A stretch of 50,763 bases of DNA from contig NZ_MDZA01000133.1 of NCBI RefSeq assembly GCF_001816125.1, positions 1 through 50,763 of the forward strand, read 5' to 3'. Shown here piece by piece: positions 1-8,151 of this stretch; within the stretch, counting starts at the first letter, position 1; the number at the start of each line of letters is the position of its first letter. This stretch comes from Hymenobacter coccineus (GTDB lineage Bacteria; Bacteroidota; Bacteroidia; Cytophagales; Hymenobacteraceae). The notes under the pieces are model-generated. The model was not told the DNA's origin. It ran no database searches and saw only the letters and a program-made list of their open reading frames with translations. The position numbers and the translations under genes were made by a program.

Positions 1-1
1 T

Positions 2-370
2 ACGTGGCGGCCCGAGGCACTGCGGGCCGTCACGGCCCGGGCGGCGGTGGGGGTGATGCTGCTCGAAAACCGGGGCCTGAGCTACTACTACTCGCTGGCC
101 AACAAGTTTTTCGACTACGTGCACGCCGGCATCCCGCAGGTGCTCATCGACTTTCCCGAATACCGGGCCATTAATGAGAAATACGACGTGGCCGAGCTGG
201 TGCCCGACCTCGACCCCGGGGCCCTGGCCGCCGCCCTCAACCGCCTGCTGCCCGGCGGCGATGCCGCCCGCGCCCAGCAGTTGGCCGCCAACTGCCGCCG
301 CGCCGCCCCGCACCTCAGTTGGGAGCAGGAGGAAAAAGTGCTGGTGGGGCTGTACGCTGCCCTATTTTAG
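2..370 (+). CDS. Glycosyltransferase, C-terminal part (cut by window start)
   Basis: The frame is open from base 2 and stops at TAG 368-370, so only about the last 122 residues are present. The segment SLANKFFDYVHAGIPQVL followed by a conserved Pro-Glu-Tyr looks like the donor-nucleotide-binding part of a GT-B (GT4-like) glycosyltransferase. In that fold a Lys-Phe-x-Glu/Asp-Tyr-x-x-Ala-Gly-x-Pro segment contacts the sugar nucleotide. A helix-rich tail (ALAAALNRLL and onward) is typical of the family's end. The likely role is transfer of a sugar in envelope or exopolysaccharide synthesis, but acceptor and donor cannot be told. The stop is followed by a palindromic repeat instead of a further gene, so this is the last gene of its unit. 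Confidence 0.7.
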   Translation, partial: TWRPEALRAVTARAAVGVMLLENRGLSYYYSLANKFFDYVHAGIPQVLIDFPEYRAINEKYDVAELVPDLDPGALAAALNRLLPGGDAARAQQLAANCRRAAPHLSWEQEEKVLVGLYAALF

Positions 371-381
371 GGCCCCAGCAC

Positions 382-565
382 GTAGCGTGGATGCTGCGAG
401 TCCGCGCGTTTGAACGGTCGCTGCCCGATCTGTAGCGCGGGCTTTGCAGTCCGCGGCTATCGCTTTGTTCCAGCAATTACCACCGAACAATTACCGGACA
501 GCAATTAATCGGCAGGACGAAGCGAACGCCGCGGACGACAAAGCCCGCGCTACATTCCACGCTAC
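382..565. repeat. Nested palindromic repeat, family C copy 1
   Basis: This fills the gap between the glycosyltransferase and the amidase. Outer arms 382-391 and 556-565 are perfect 10-bp inverted repeats. Inner arms 432-456 and 529-553 are near-perfect 25-bp inverted repeats. The element shares the GTAGCGTGGA end and a GCTTCGTCCTGCCGATTA stretch (here on the minus strand) with the copy at 12259-12372. No reading frame inside looks coding. Confidence 0.8.
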
Positions 566-612
566 GGGCAAACTGCCCTAGCTTTGCTCGTAGCACTTAC
601 TGCCGATTTTAT

Positions 613-2301
613 ATGCTGAAAAAACTACTGCCCGCCTTATTACTGGGCGCCGCCGGCTTCGGCGCCGGGGCCCTGGTGGCCCGCCCCACCGCCGCCGAGC
701 CCGTAACCGTGCCGCTGCTGCGCGCCGCCCAGGAGCTGCTGGGCCTGCACTTCACCGATGCCCAGCTGGACTCGGCCAAGGGCGCCATCGGGCGCAACCG
801 CGGCAGCTACGACGAGCTGCGCAAAATTGCGCTGCCCAACACGGTGGCCCCCGCGCTGGTGTTCGACCCCGTGCCGCTGCGCCTGCGTTTGGCCGCCCCC
901 GCCGGCAAATTGGGCCCTGACCGGATGGCGCCCGTTGGTAAAGTCAAACTGCCGGCCAACCGCGACGATTTGGCCTTTTACACCGTGCGGCAGCTGGGCG
1001 AGCTGCTGCGCACCAAGCAAATATCATCGGTCGAGCTGACGGAGTTTTTCCTGGCGCGGCTGCGCAAATATTCGCCGCAATTGCTGTGCGTCGTTACCCT
1101 CACCGAGGAGCTGGCCATGCAGCAGGCCCGCGCCGCCGACGCCGAAATCAAGGCGGGGCGCTACCGGGGCCCCTTGCACGGCGTGCCCTTTGGGGTGAAA
1201 GATTTGTTCAGCACCAAAACCTACAAAACCACCTGGGGCTCGGTGCCTTACAAGGACCAGCTGCTGGACGAGGACGCCGCCGTGGTGACGCGCCTGCGCG
1301 ACGCCGGGGCGGTGCTGGTGGCCAAGTTCACGCTGGGCGCTCTGGCGATGGGCGACGTGTGGTTTGGCGGCCGTACCCGCTCGCCGTGGGACCTGAAACA
1401 AGGCTCCAGCGGGTCGTCGGCGGGCTCGGCCTCGGCCGTGGGGGCGGGGTTGGTGCCGTTCGCGCTGGGCACCGAAACGCTGGGCTCCATCGTGAGCCCC
1501 AGCACGGCCTGCGGCACCACCGGCCTGCGCCCCACCTTCGGGCAGGTAAGCCGCGCCGGCGCCATGGCCCTGAGCTGGAGCATGGACAAAGTAGGGCCCC
1601 TGACCCGCTCGGCCGAAGACTGCGCGCTGGTGTTCCGGGCCATCCAGGGCGAAGACCCGCGCGACGTGGCCACGCTGCTGCGGCCCCGCGCCGCCGCCGA
1701 CTTCCGCTGCGCCTTCGACACCGACGTAAAAAAGCTGCGCGTGGGCTACCTCAAGGCCGATTTTGAAGGGGAATATTCGTCGAAAGGCACCGACCAGGCC
1801 ACCCTCGACGCGCTGCGCAAGCTGGGCGTGGAGCTGGTGCCTCTCGACTTGCACGGCCTGCCCGCCGGCGAGCTGACCTTCCTGCTCAGCGCCGAGGGCG
1901 CGGCGGCTTTTGACGACCTCACCCGCTCGGGCCGCGACGCGCTGATGGTGAACCAGGGCAAGAATGCCTGGCCTACCACCTTCCGGGCCGCCCGCTTCGT
2001 GCCGGCCGTGGAGTACATCCAGGCCCAGCGCGCCCGCCGCGTGCTGATTGAGGAAGTAGACAAGCGCCTGCTGGGCCTCGACGCCTACGTGGGGCCCTCG
2101 TTCAACAGCCCCAGCCTGGTCATCACCAACCTCACCGGGCACCCGGCCGTGGTCGTGCCCAACGGTATGCGGCCCAACGGCTTACCCGCCACCATCACCT
2201 TCACCGGCCAGCTCTACGGCGAGGCCAAGCTGCTGGCCCTGGCCAAGGCCTACCAGGACGCCACCGACTTCGACGAGAAACACCCACCGCTTTTCCAGTG
2301 A
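613..2301 (+). CDS. Amidase signature family hydrolase, probably exported
   Basis: This 562-residue protein belongs to the amidase signature (AS) family. The Ser-cisSer-Lys triad can be placed at Lys196 (in GVPFGVKDLF), Ser268 (in GSSGSSAGSASA) and Ser292 (in GTETLGSIVSPS). The spacing of 24 between the serines is the family norm. The first ~28 residues (MLKKLLPALLLGAAG..., then an Ala-rich stretch) look like a signal peptide or membrane anchor, and about 100 further residues precede the AS domain, so the protein is longer than GatA (~480). It probably hydrolyses an amide outside the cytoplasm. It is unlikely to be the tRNA amidotransferase subunit because no gatB/gatC is adjacent and it appears exported. 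The substrate is unknown. Palindromic repeats flank it on both sides, so it is probably a single-gene unit. Confidence 0.85.
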   Translation: MLKKLLPALLLGAAGFGAGALVARPTAAEPVTVPLLRAAQELLGLHFTDAQLDSAKGAIGRNRGSYDELRKIALPNTVAPALVFDPVPLRLRLAAPAGKLGPDRMAPVGKVKLPANRDDLAFYTVRQLGELLRTKQISSVELTEFFLARLRKYSPQLLCVVTLTEELAMQQARAADAEIKAGRYRGPLHGVPFGVKDLFSTKTYKTTWGSVPYKDQLLDEDAAVVTRLRDAGAVLVAKFTLGALAMGDVWFGGRTRSPWDLKQGSSGSSAGSASAVGAGLVPFALGTETLGSIVSPSTACGTTGLRPTFGQVSRAGAMALSWSMDKVGPLTRSAEDCALVFRAIQGEDPRDVATLLRPRAAADFRCAFDTDVKKLRVGYLKADFEGEYSSKGTDQATLDALRKLGVELVPLDLHGLPAGELTFLLSAEGAAAFDDLTRSGRDALMVNQGKNAWPTTFRAARFVPAVEYIQAQRARRVLIEEVDKRLLGLDAYVGPSFNSPSLVITNLTGHPAVVVPNGMRPNGLPATITFTGQLYGEAKLLALAKAYQDATDFDEKHPPLFQ

Positions 2302-2370
2302 GCGATTATCAGCGAGCAATTGGTAGTTCCTTTGAGCTTTCGATTGCTAAAATGTTCAGGCGGTGGTTTA

Positions 2371-2487
2371 AAACGGGGTGGTCCGGCGACTTTTTCAGTC
2401 GTCGGGCCACTCTTGCTAAAAAACAGGAGCTCAGGGGCATCGCCAGAGTGGCCCAACGACTGAAAAAGTCGCCGGACCACCCCGTTT
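2371..2487. repeat. MITE-like palindromic element, family B copy 1
   Basis: Arms of 43 bp at 2371-2413 and 2445-2487 match as inverted repeats with one mismatch, around a ~31-base centre. A second copy, with the same arm sequence GTGGTCCGGCGACTTTTTCA, lies at 46474-46610 behind an unrelated gene. Two distant copies with conserved long arms and no coding capacity suggest a non-autonomous mobile element. It may also terminate transcription of the amidase gene. Confidence 0.85.
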
Positions 2488-2499
2488 GAGGTCATTGCC

Positions 2500-2538
2500 A
2501 CTGCCCACTACTCATTGATAACTGCCCACCCCTCATTG
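2500..2538 (+). repeat. 21-bp tandem duplication at the start of miaA
   Basis: The 18-base string ACTGCCCACTACTCATTG (2500-2517) recurs at 2521-2538 with two mismatches, giving a 21-bp period. Each copy ends in a TTG that is in frame with miaA. The duplication sits only 13 bases from the family B palindrome, and may be connected with its insertion. Confidence 0.6.
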
Positions 2539-3468
2539 CTAACCGACTTACTGCCCCCAGAAATTCTGGCCCAGCTGGGGCCCCGGCCCGACGATGCGCG
2601 CCCGGTGCTGCTCGTCATCGCCGGGCCCACGGCGGTGGGCAAAACGGCTTTGTGCGTGCGGCTGGCCCAGCACTTCGGCACCGAAATCGTGTCGGCCGAT
2701 TCGCGCCAGTTCTTCCGCGAGATGCGCATCGGCACGGCCAAGCCCACCCCGGCCGAGATGGACGGCGTGCCGCACCATTTTGTTGACAGCCATAGCATTG
2801 AAGAGGAGTACAGCGCCGGCCGGTTCGCCGCCGATGCGCTGGCCACGCTCGACGCGCTGTTCCAAGCGCACCCCGTGGTCATCCTCACCGGCGGCTCGGG
2901 GCTGTACGTGCAGGCCGTGACCGATGGCCTCGACGAGCTGCCCGGGGTGCTGCCCGAAGTGCGCGCCCAGCTGCAAGCCGAGCTGGCGGCCCACGGCCTG
3001 GGGCCCCTGGTGGCCGAGCTGGCCGCTACCGACCCGGTGGCCCACGCCCGCATCGATCCACAAAATCCCCAGCGCGTGCTCCGGGCCCTGGAAATTACCC
3101 GCGGCACGGGTCGCCCGTTCTCCAGCTACCACACCCAGGACACCGCCGCCCGCGACGCGGCCCGGCCCTTTCGCGTCGTCAAAGTGGCCCTCACCCGCCC
3201 GCGGGACGTGCTGTACGAGCGCATCAATCAGCGCGTGGATAACATGCTGGCCGAAGGTTTATTAGCCGAAGTAACCGCCCTGCTGCCCCAGCGCCACCGG
3301 CCCGCCCTGCAAACCGTGGGCTACCAGGAAATCTTCGGCTTCCTCGCCGGCGAATACGACTGGGCCGAGGCCGTGCGCCTGCTCCAGCGCAACACCCGGC
3401 GCTACGCCAAGCGCCAGCTCACGTGGCTGCGCCGCGACGCGGCCTACCAGTGGGTGGACTTGGGGTAG
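2515..3468 (+). CDS. miaA: tRNA dimethylallyltransferase
   Basis: MiaA transfers a dimethylallyl group to N6 of A37 in tRNAs that read codons starting with U. The P-loop GPTAVGKT (residues 37-44), the SADSRQ motif at 60-65 and IGTAKP at 72-77 are diagnostic, and the C-terminal half has the usual TVGYQEIF and RYAKRQLTWLRR motifs. At 317 residues it is close to the family norm of ~300. The start is odd. The frame is closed by TGA at 2461, and no ATG or GTG occurs before the P-loop, only TTG at 2515 and 2536, one in each copy of a 21-bp duplication. I chose the first. It follows a palindromic element and is probably transcribed alone. Confidence 0.93.
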   Translation: MITAHPSLLTDLLPPEILAQLGPRPDDARPVLLVIAGPTAVGKTALCVRLAQHFGTEIVSADSRQFFREMRIGTAKPTPAEMDGVPHHFVDSHSIEEEYSAGRFAADALATLDALFQAHPVVILTGGSGLYVQAVTDGLDELPGVLPEVRAQLQAELAAHGLGPLVAELAATDPVAHARIDPQNPQRVLRALEITRGTGRPFSSYHTQDTAARDAARPFRVVKVALTRPRDVLYERINQRVDNMLAEGLLAEVTALLPQRHRPALQTVGYQEIFGFLAGEYDWAEAVRLLQRNTRRYAKRQLTWLRRDAAYQWVDLG

Positions 3469-3491
3469 AGCACGTCATACTATAAAATCGC

Positions 3492-3603
3492 CTGTCATCC
3501 TGAACGCAGTGAAGGATCTGGGGACAGCCGAACGGTTAGCAGTAATTGAATACTGCGCGTCGTTCAGCTGTCCCCAGATCCTTCACTGCGTTCAGGATGA
3601 CAG
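3492..3603. repeat. Palindromic repeat, family A copy 1
   Basis: Perfect 37-bp inverted arms at 3492-3528 and 3567-3603 begin CTGTCATCCTGAACGCAGTG. One mismatch extends the stem further. The loop holds GCAGTAATT, the complement of the AATTACTGC found in other copies. It lies between the convergent miaA and pfkA genes, where it could serve as a bidirectional terminator. Related copies are at 12911, 22797 and 28483. Confidence 0.88.
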
Positions 3604-3627
3604 AGAGATTGTTAGCCTAATTCCTGC

Positions 3628-4599
3628 TTAAACGCTCAAAATTTCCACCATGCGCATGAAGCTCTGGTTGATGGGCTTTTTCTTGCTGATGGTGTCGATG
3701 AACGGCGTGTAGACCAGCTTGCGGTCGATGATGCCGGCCATCACGTTCTTCATGCCGTTCATGAGGCCCTCAACGGCGGCAATGCCGATTTGGGAGCCCA
3801 GCAGGCGGTCGGCGGCGGTGGGGGAGCCCCCGCGCTGGATGTGGCCGATGACGGTGACGCGGGTGTCGAGCTGCGGAATGGCCGCCTTGACGTGGGCCGC
3901 TACGTGGTGGGCGTTGCCTTCCACGTCGCCCTCGGCCACGATGACGATGAACGAGGTTTTGTGGCGCTGCCAGCCGCTGCGCAGCGTTTCGATGGCCGCC
4001 TCCACGCTCATCTGCGTTTCGGGCACCATCACGATTTCGGCCCCGCCGCCGATGGCGCACGGAATGGCGATGTAGCCCGAGTCGCGGCCCATCACCTCGA
4101 TGAAAAAGCAGCGGTCGTGCGAGTCGGCCGTGTCGCGGATTTTGTCCACGCAGTCCAGGGCCGTGTTCACGGCCGTGTCGTAGCCGATGGTGTAGTCCGT
4201 GCCGTAGAGGTCGTTGTCGATGGTGCCCGGGGCCCCCACGGTGGGGATGCCGAACTCCTGCTCAAAAATCATGGCCCCGGTGAACGTGCCGTTGCCGCCG
4301 ATGGCCACCAGGCCCTCAATGCCGTTATTAACTAGCTGATCAAAGGCCTGTTGGCGGCCTTCTTTGGTGCGGAACGAGTGGCTGCGGGCCGACTTGAGGA
4401 TGGTGCCGCCCTTCTGCACCGTGTTCGACACGGAGGCCGAGTCCAGCTTCACAAATTCGCCCCGCATCAGGCCCGAGTAGCCGCGCATGATGCCGTACAC
4501 CTCAATGCCGTGGTAAGTGGCCGTGCGCACTACCGCGCGGATGCACGCGTTCATGCCCGGCGAGTCGCCACCGCTGGTAAAAACTCCGATTCGCTTCAT
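3628..4599 (-). CDS. pfkA: ATP-dependent 6-phosphofructokinase
   Basis: This enzyme phosphorylates fructose 6-phosphate in glycolysis (cytoplasmic, 323 residues against ~320 in E. coli). The N-terminus has FTSGGDSPGMNA (residues 8-19) and the catalytic loop PGTIDND covers 124-130. A Gly follows the position equivalent to E. coli 103, and a Gly stands at the position equivalent to 124. Both are markers of ATP rather than pyrophosphate use. The fructose phosphate-binding segments EVMGRDSGYIA and IGHIQRGGSPTA are intact. One departure stands out: the GGDGS motif reads GGNGT (101-105), so the Asp that helps bind Mg-ATP in E. coli is Asn103. The gene is transcribed divergently from the TerB-like gene and ends at a palindromic repeat. 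Confidence 0.95.
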   Translation of the reverse strand: MKRIGVFTSGGDSPGMNACIRAVVRTATYHGIEVYGIMRGYSGLMRGEFVKLDSASVSNTVQKGGTILKSARSHSFRTKEGRQQAFDQLVNNGIEGLVAIGGNGTFTGAMIFEQEFGIPTVGAPGTIDNDLYGTDYTIGYDTAVNTALDCVDKIRDTADSHDRCFFIEVMGRDSGYIAIPCAIGGGAEIVMVPETQMSVEAAIETLRSGWQRHKTSFIVIVAEGDVEGNAHHVAAHVKAAIPQLDTRVTVIGHIQRGGSPTAADRLLGSQIGIAAVEGLMNGMKNVMAGIIDRKLVYTPFIDTISKKKPINQSFMRMVEILSV

Positions 4600-4831
4600 A
4601 GTAATTCGAAAAATCCTGTTTCGCCCCGTTTTCAGTGCAAACCGCGCAAAGGTGCGGGTTTCGGGGGAACAAACCTAGTTTTTTGCCGTTAGCAACCCCG
4701 TGCGGGCCGGGGGCGGGCCGGCCCGCATTCTGCTAAAAGAGATATAAAAATCCGGTAAATTCCTGTAACTTACCGTCGGCAACCGCCAGAAGCCGCTTCC
4801 CACCCATATCCTACCCTTAATTCCTCGTCCT

Positions 4832-5278
4832 ATGTTCGGTTTTTTTGAAAATGAGCAGGCCAAAAAAATCAAAGGCCACCTCTGCAACCTCGCTGCCCTG
4901 GCCAAAGCCGACGGCCACATCGACGACCGTGAGATGAACTTTATCATCACAGTGGGCAAAAAGAACGGGATGGGAGCCTCCGAAGTGCGCAAGCTGGTGG
5001 CCGGTAACACCAACGGCGTGTCCGACTTGCCCGCGACCGATTCGGATCGGTTCGACCAGATTTACGACCTCGTGGACATGATGCTCTCCGACGGCATCGT
5101 GGACGAGAGCGAGATGGACTTTTGCATCATGATGGCGGAGAAGCTGGGCTTCCGTAAAGCCATTGTGGGGGTGTTGGTGCGCAAAATTTCGCAGGGCGTG
5201 AAAGACGGTTTGCCCGAAGACCGCATCAAGGAAGAGAGCCTGAGCTTTTTGAACTACAACGACTTGCCCGCCCGCTAA
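4832..5278 (+). CDS. TerB-like domain protein
   Basis: A 148-residue, all-helical, acidic protein. Two copies of an Ala-Asp-Gly-x-Ile/Val-Asp motif (LAKADGHIDDRE near residues 27-38 and MLSDGIVDESE near 87-97) are the hallmark of the TerB/DjlA-N fold, which carries acidic metal-binding positions on paired helices. TerB-like proteins occur in tellurite resistance operons and, alone, as stress-linked cytoplasmic proteins. No other ter gene is nearby, so tellurite resistance should not be assumed. There is no signal peptide or membrane segment. It is followed directly by a strong intrinsic terminator, so it is monocistronic. Confidence 0.75.
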   Translation: MFGFFENEQAKKIKGHLCNLAALAKADGHIDDREMNFIITVGKKNGMGASEVRKLVAGNTNGVSDLPATDSDRFDQIYDLVDMMLSDGIVDESEMDFCIMMAEKLGFRKAIVGVLVRKISQGVKDGLPEDRIKEESLSFLNYNDLPAR

Positions 5279-5301
5279 GCGCGCCGCAACCAAAACGAGC
5301 C

Positions 5302-5347
5302 GCCCGGGGCTTGCTCGCCAACCGGCGGGTGAGCCCCGGGCTTTTTT
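5302..5347 (+). terminator. Intrinsic terminator after the TerB-like gene
   Basis: A GC-rich hairpin (GCCCGGGGCT pairing with AGCCCCGGGC, with additional inner pairs) starts about 25 bases after the stop codon and runs directly into six T residues. Confidence 0.85.
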
Positions 5348-5487
5348 GTGCCCCTGGGGCCCCGCGGCTGGGCGCTGGGCAGGGCCTGAACTGTTGAGTA
5401 CGTCTACGGCCCGCGCGAACTGGTCGAAAAAATTTCGGCCCGGCCCCCGGCCCCTGGTACTTCGCTGCGAACCAACCCAGCGACGCG

Positions 5488-6147
5488 ATGCGGCTCCGAA
5501 TTTCTACCCTTCTCCTTGTAATAATAGCAGCGCTGCTGGGGGCCGCTGGGGCCCGGGCCCAGGGCGTAGACGTACGCGGCACCGTGCTGAACGCCGCCCG
5601 GCAGCCCGTGGAATTTGCCACCGTGGTGCTGCTCAGCGCCCAGGATTCGAGCGGCGTGCAGGCTACGGTGGCCGACGCTGCCGGCGCCTTTGTGCTGCGC
5701 GGCGTAGCGCCGGGGCCCTACCGGCTGTGGGCCACGTTTGTGGGCTGGCTGCCCGGCACGCTGCGGCTGGTGGTGGCCGCTGGGGCCCCGCCGGTGCCCG
5801 TGCAGCTGGTGTTGCGCCCGGCGCCCCAGCAGCTGGGCGAGGTGCAGGTAACGACCATGCGCTCGCGCATCACCCAACTACCCGACCGCTTGGTGATGGA
5901 CGTGGCCAGCACGCCGCTCGCCACCGGCTACACCGCCCTGGAGGTGCTGGCCCGGGCCCCCGGCGTGTACGTGGACCCGCGCACGGAAACCGTGTCGCTC
6001 AACGGCAAGGGCACGCTGGTAATTGTGGACGGCAAGCGCACGTACATCGTGCAGAAAACTGCCATCAAAGCCATCCACGGCAACATCACCGAAATCGTGA
6101 ACGGCATAGAAGTACCCGTTGGCACCAACTACCGCGACACCATATAG
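5488..6147 (+). CDS. Truncated outer-membrane receptor: CarboxypepD_reg-like domain plus partial plug
   Basis: This 219-residue protein has a signal peptide (residues 1-24, cut after ARAQ), a carboxypeptidase-regulatory-like beta-sandwich (~26-110) and the start of a TonB-receptor-type plug (~118-205: LGEVQV, then ALEVLARAPGV and SLNGKGTLVIVDGKRTY). This is the N-terminal layout of Bacteroidota outer-membrane beta-barrel proteins of 750-900 residues. The plug breaks off and the barrel is missing. Downstream, up to the convergent aminotransferase, I found no continuation in any frame. It is therefore a decayed receptor, or less likely a stand-alone periplasmic domain protein. Transport function is not expected. 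Confidence 0.7.
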   Translation: MRLRISTLLLVIIAALLGAAGARAQGVDVRGTVLNAARQPVEFATVVLLSAQDSSGVQATVADAAGAFVLRGVAPGPYRLWATFVGWLPGTLRLVVAAGAPPVPVQLVLRPAPQQLGEVQVTTMRSRITQLPDRLVMDVASTPLATGYTALEVLARAPGVYVDPRTETVSLNGKGTLVIVDGKRTYIVQKTAIKAIHGNITEIVNGIEVPVGTNYRDTI

Positions 6148-6205
6148 GCAAATGACTGGTAAGGACGTGCTGTAATTAATTGCTTTATGGCCTAGTTATT
6201 ACCGG

Positions 6206-7411
6206 TTAATTACCAGTTCCCACCACAAACTCAATGGCCCGCAACAGGCCCGCGCAGGCGGCGTCAATCTCGTCGTCGGTGATGACCAGGGGCGGGGCCA
6301 AGCGCAGCGAGTTGTCGCAGAAGAGGAACCAGTCGGTGAGGATGCTTTCGTGCGCCAGGGCCCTGTCGATGATGGGCTTGAGCACCTCGAACGAATCAAA
6401 TTCCACCGCCATGAGCAGGCCGCTGCCTCGCACCGCCCGGATGGCCGGGTGATGCAGCTGCGCCCGGAACCGCGCCGCTTTTTCGGCCACGCCGGCGGCC
6501 AGGTTTTCGTCCTGCATGACTTGCAGCGTGGCCAAGGCCGCCGCGCAGCTCACCGGGTGGCCCCCGAAGGTGGTGCAGTGCCCCAGGATGGGGTTGGTCT
6601 TGAAGCCGCTCATGATTTCCGTGGTGGAAATGAAGGCCCCGATGGGCATGCCGCCGCCCATGCCCTTGGCGCAGACCAGGATGTCGGGCTCGATGCCGTA
6701 CTGCTCGAAGGCCCACATGGTGCCCGTGCGCCCGTAGCCGCACTGGATTTCGTCGAGGATGAGCAGGGCCCCCACCTCGCGGCAGCGGCGGCGCAGGGCC
6801 GGCAGGTAGTAGGGCGTGGGCAGGCGCACACCGGCCTCGCCCTGCACGGTTTCGATGACGACGGCCGCCGTGCGCTCGGTAATCAGGGCCAAGTCGGCGA
6901 AATCGTTGTGGCGGATGTGGCGCACGTCGGGCAGCAGCGGCCGGTAGCTGTTCTTGAAGCTTTCGGAACCGGTGATTGACAGGGCCCCGTGGGTGGAGCC
7001 GTGGTAGGCGTTCAGGCACGACACCAGCTCGGTGCGGCCGGTGTGGCGCTTGGCCAGTTTCAGGGCCCCCTCGATGGCCTCGGCGCCCGAGTTGGTGAAG
7101 TACACCGAATCGAGGTGCGCGGGCAGGGTGTGGTGCAGGGCCTCGGCCAGTTGGGCGGGCACGGCCTGCACCAGCTCGCCGTACACCATCAGGTGCAGGT
7201 ACTTATCGAGCTGAGCCTGGATGGCCGCCAGCACCCGCGGGTGGCGGTGGCCCACGTTGCTCACGCCGATGCCCGAAATCAGGTCGAGAATCGGGCGGCC
7301 TTCGGGCGTGTACATGTACACGCCCTCGGCCCGCTCAATTTCCAGCAGCAGCGGGAAATCGGAGGTTTGGGCCTGGTGTTTCAGGAAAAGCTGGCGGGGA
7401 GTGAGGACCAC
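6206..7411 (-). CDS. Class III (ornithine/acetylornithine-type) PLP aminotransferase
   Basis: A fold-type I PLP enzyme of about 400 residues that moves an amino group from an omega- or alpha-amino donor to a keto acid. Typical motifs in order are SGIGVSNVGHRHP, NSGAEAIEGALKLA, the cofactor Asp in ILDEIQCGYGRTG, and the Schiff-base Lys in CAKGMGGGMPIGA. The closest described relatives would be ArgD/RocD/GabT-like enzymes; the substrate cannot be fixed from sequence. The start is uncertain. Family similarity begins at LTPRQLFL, and I chose the GTG at 7411 just ahead of it. An ATG at 7507 would add 32 residues that resemble nothing in the family. It is convergent with the truncated receptor gene. 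Confidence 0.88.
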   Translation of the reverse strand: MVLTPRQLFLKHQAQTSDFPLLLEIERAEGVYMYTPEGRPILDLISGIGVSNVGHRHPRVLAAIQAQLDKYLHLMVYGELVQAVPAQLAEALHHTLPAHLDSVYFTNSGAEAIEGALKLAKRHTGRTELVSCLNAYHGSTHGALSITGSESFKNSYRPLLPDVRHIRHNDFADLALITERTAAVVIETVQGEAGVRLPTPYYLPALRRRCREVGALLILDEIQCGYGRTGTMWAFEQYGIEPDILVCAKGMGGGMPIGAFISTTEIMSGFKTNPILGHCTTFGGHPVSCAAALATLQVMQDENLAAGVAEKAARFRAQLHHPAIRAVRGSGLLMAVEFDSFEVLKPIIDRALAHESILTDWFLFCDNSLRLAPPLVITDDEIDAACAGLLRAIEFVVGTGN

Positions 7412-7550
7412 AGAGAAAACGGATTTTAACGGACGGCCACGGGTTTTTAGGGCCCCGCACCGGGCAAAATAAATAACGGACGCCGCGTCGTCGCAACGGC
7501 GAAACATGGTAACCGCCGCCGGCTCGTTTAGATTATTTGGCAAAAATAAA

Positions 7551-7578
7551 GGGGCCGCTGCGGAGGAGCAGCGGCCCC
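7551..7578 (-). terminator. Intrinsic terminator of the ECF sigma operon
   Basis: An 11-bp perfect stem (7551-7561 with 7568-7578) and a 6-base loop, followed on the minus strand by a T-rich tract (7541-7550). It lies 40 bases beyond the stop of the last operon gene. Confidence 0.8.
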
Positions 7579-7617
7579 AATAAACAGGGGTATCTCGGGG
7601 CAAAGCAGGGCGCGGAT

Positions 7618-8136
7618 TTATTCCGCCTCCCCCAGCGCCGGGGCCCCGGGCGTGCCCGCCACGCGCCGGATAACCTCGCGGGTGAAGTCGCGCTCGGCGG
7701 CCAGCAGCTGGGCCACTTGCCGCAGCGAAAGCACCTTCTGAAACCGGTCGAAATACTCTTTCTCCAGGTTCAGCTCCTGCTGGCGCGTGGCGTAGGTCTG
7801 GGTCAGGTTGTCGCGGATTTGCTGGTCGGTGAGGGCCTCGATTTGCTCGCGTTTGAGGGGCCGGCTGGCGCGGTTCAGGGCCCGGCGGCGCGCAATAAAT
7901 TCGTTGTACACCGGCCAGAAGCGCTGGGCTTGGTCCTGCGTCAGCGACAAGCGGCTGGTGAAGAAGGCGATGCGGGCGTTGTCGAGCTGGCTCAGGCGGT
8001 CGGCCCGGGCGGCGCGCGCTGCTGGCGGGGCCCCTGGGCCTGGGCGTGGCCACCGGGCGGCCAGCAGCAGGGCCCCGGCCAACGCCCAGCGGCGCGGCGC
8101 GTTGTTAACCAAGAAAAAGGAAGCAAACGGGTTCAT
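7618..8136 (-). CDS. LTxxQ (Spy/CpxP-like) periplasmic protein, sensor of ECF-type sigma factor
   Basis: This 172-residue protein has an N-terminal hydrophobic segment (about residues 17-28) acting as signal or anchor. A long helical region follows, containing RLSLTQDQAQRFWPVYNEF, the LTxxQ signature of Spy/CpxP-type proteins, which in Bacteroidota often close ECF sigma operons. The RQVAQLLAAERDF segment near the end is a second family hallmark. Members are thought to sense misfolded protein or metal in the periplasm and feed back on the sigma factor. It is the third gene of a same-strand run with only 15 bases to the upstream gene and an intrinsic terminator behind it. The ATG at 8136 was preferred to a TTG two codons upstream. 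Confidence 0.7.
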   Translation of the reverse strand: MNPFASFFLVNNAPRRWALAGALLLAARWPRPGPGAPPAARAARADRLSQLDNARIAFFTSRLSLTQDQAQRFWPVYNEFIARRRALNRASRPLKREQIEALTDQQIRDNLTQTYATRQQELNLEKEYFDRFQKVLSLRQVAQLLAAERDFTREVIRRVAGTPGAPALGEAE

Positions 8137-8151
8137 CAGCAAAGCAAAAGG

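Noticed and set aside
613..2301. GatA subunit of the tRNA amidotransferase
   Set aside because: N-terminal export signal, extra ~100 residues and no gatB or gatC nearby. Better described as an exported amidase.
4832..5278. Tellurite resistance locus
   Set aside because: Only a single TerB-like domain is present. No terC, terD or terZ genes are nearby.
7412..8053. A ~200-residue N-terminal extension of the aminotransferase
   Set aside because: The extension would run through the LTxxQ gene, which has its own features in another frame, and through a terminator hairpin.
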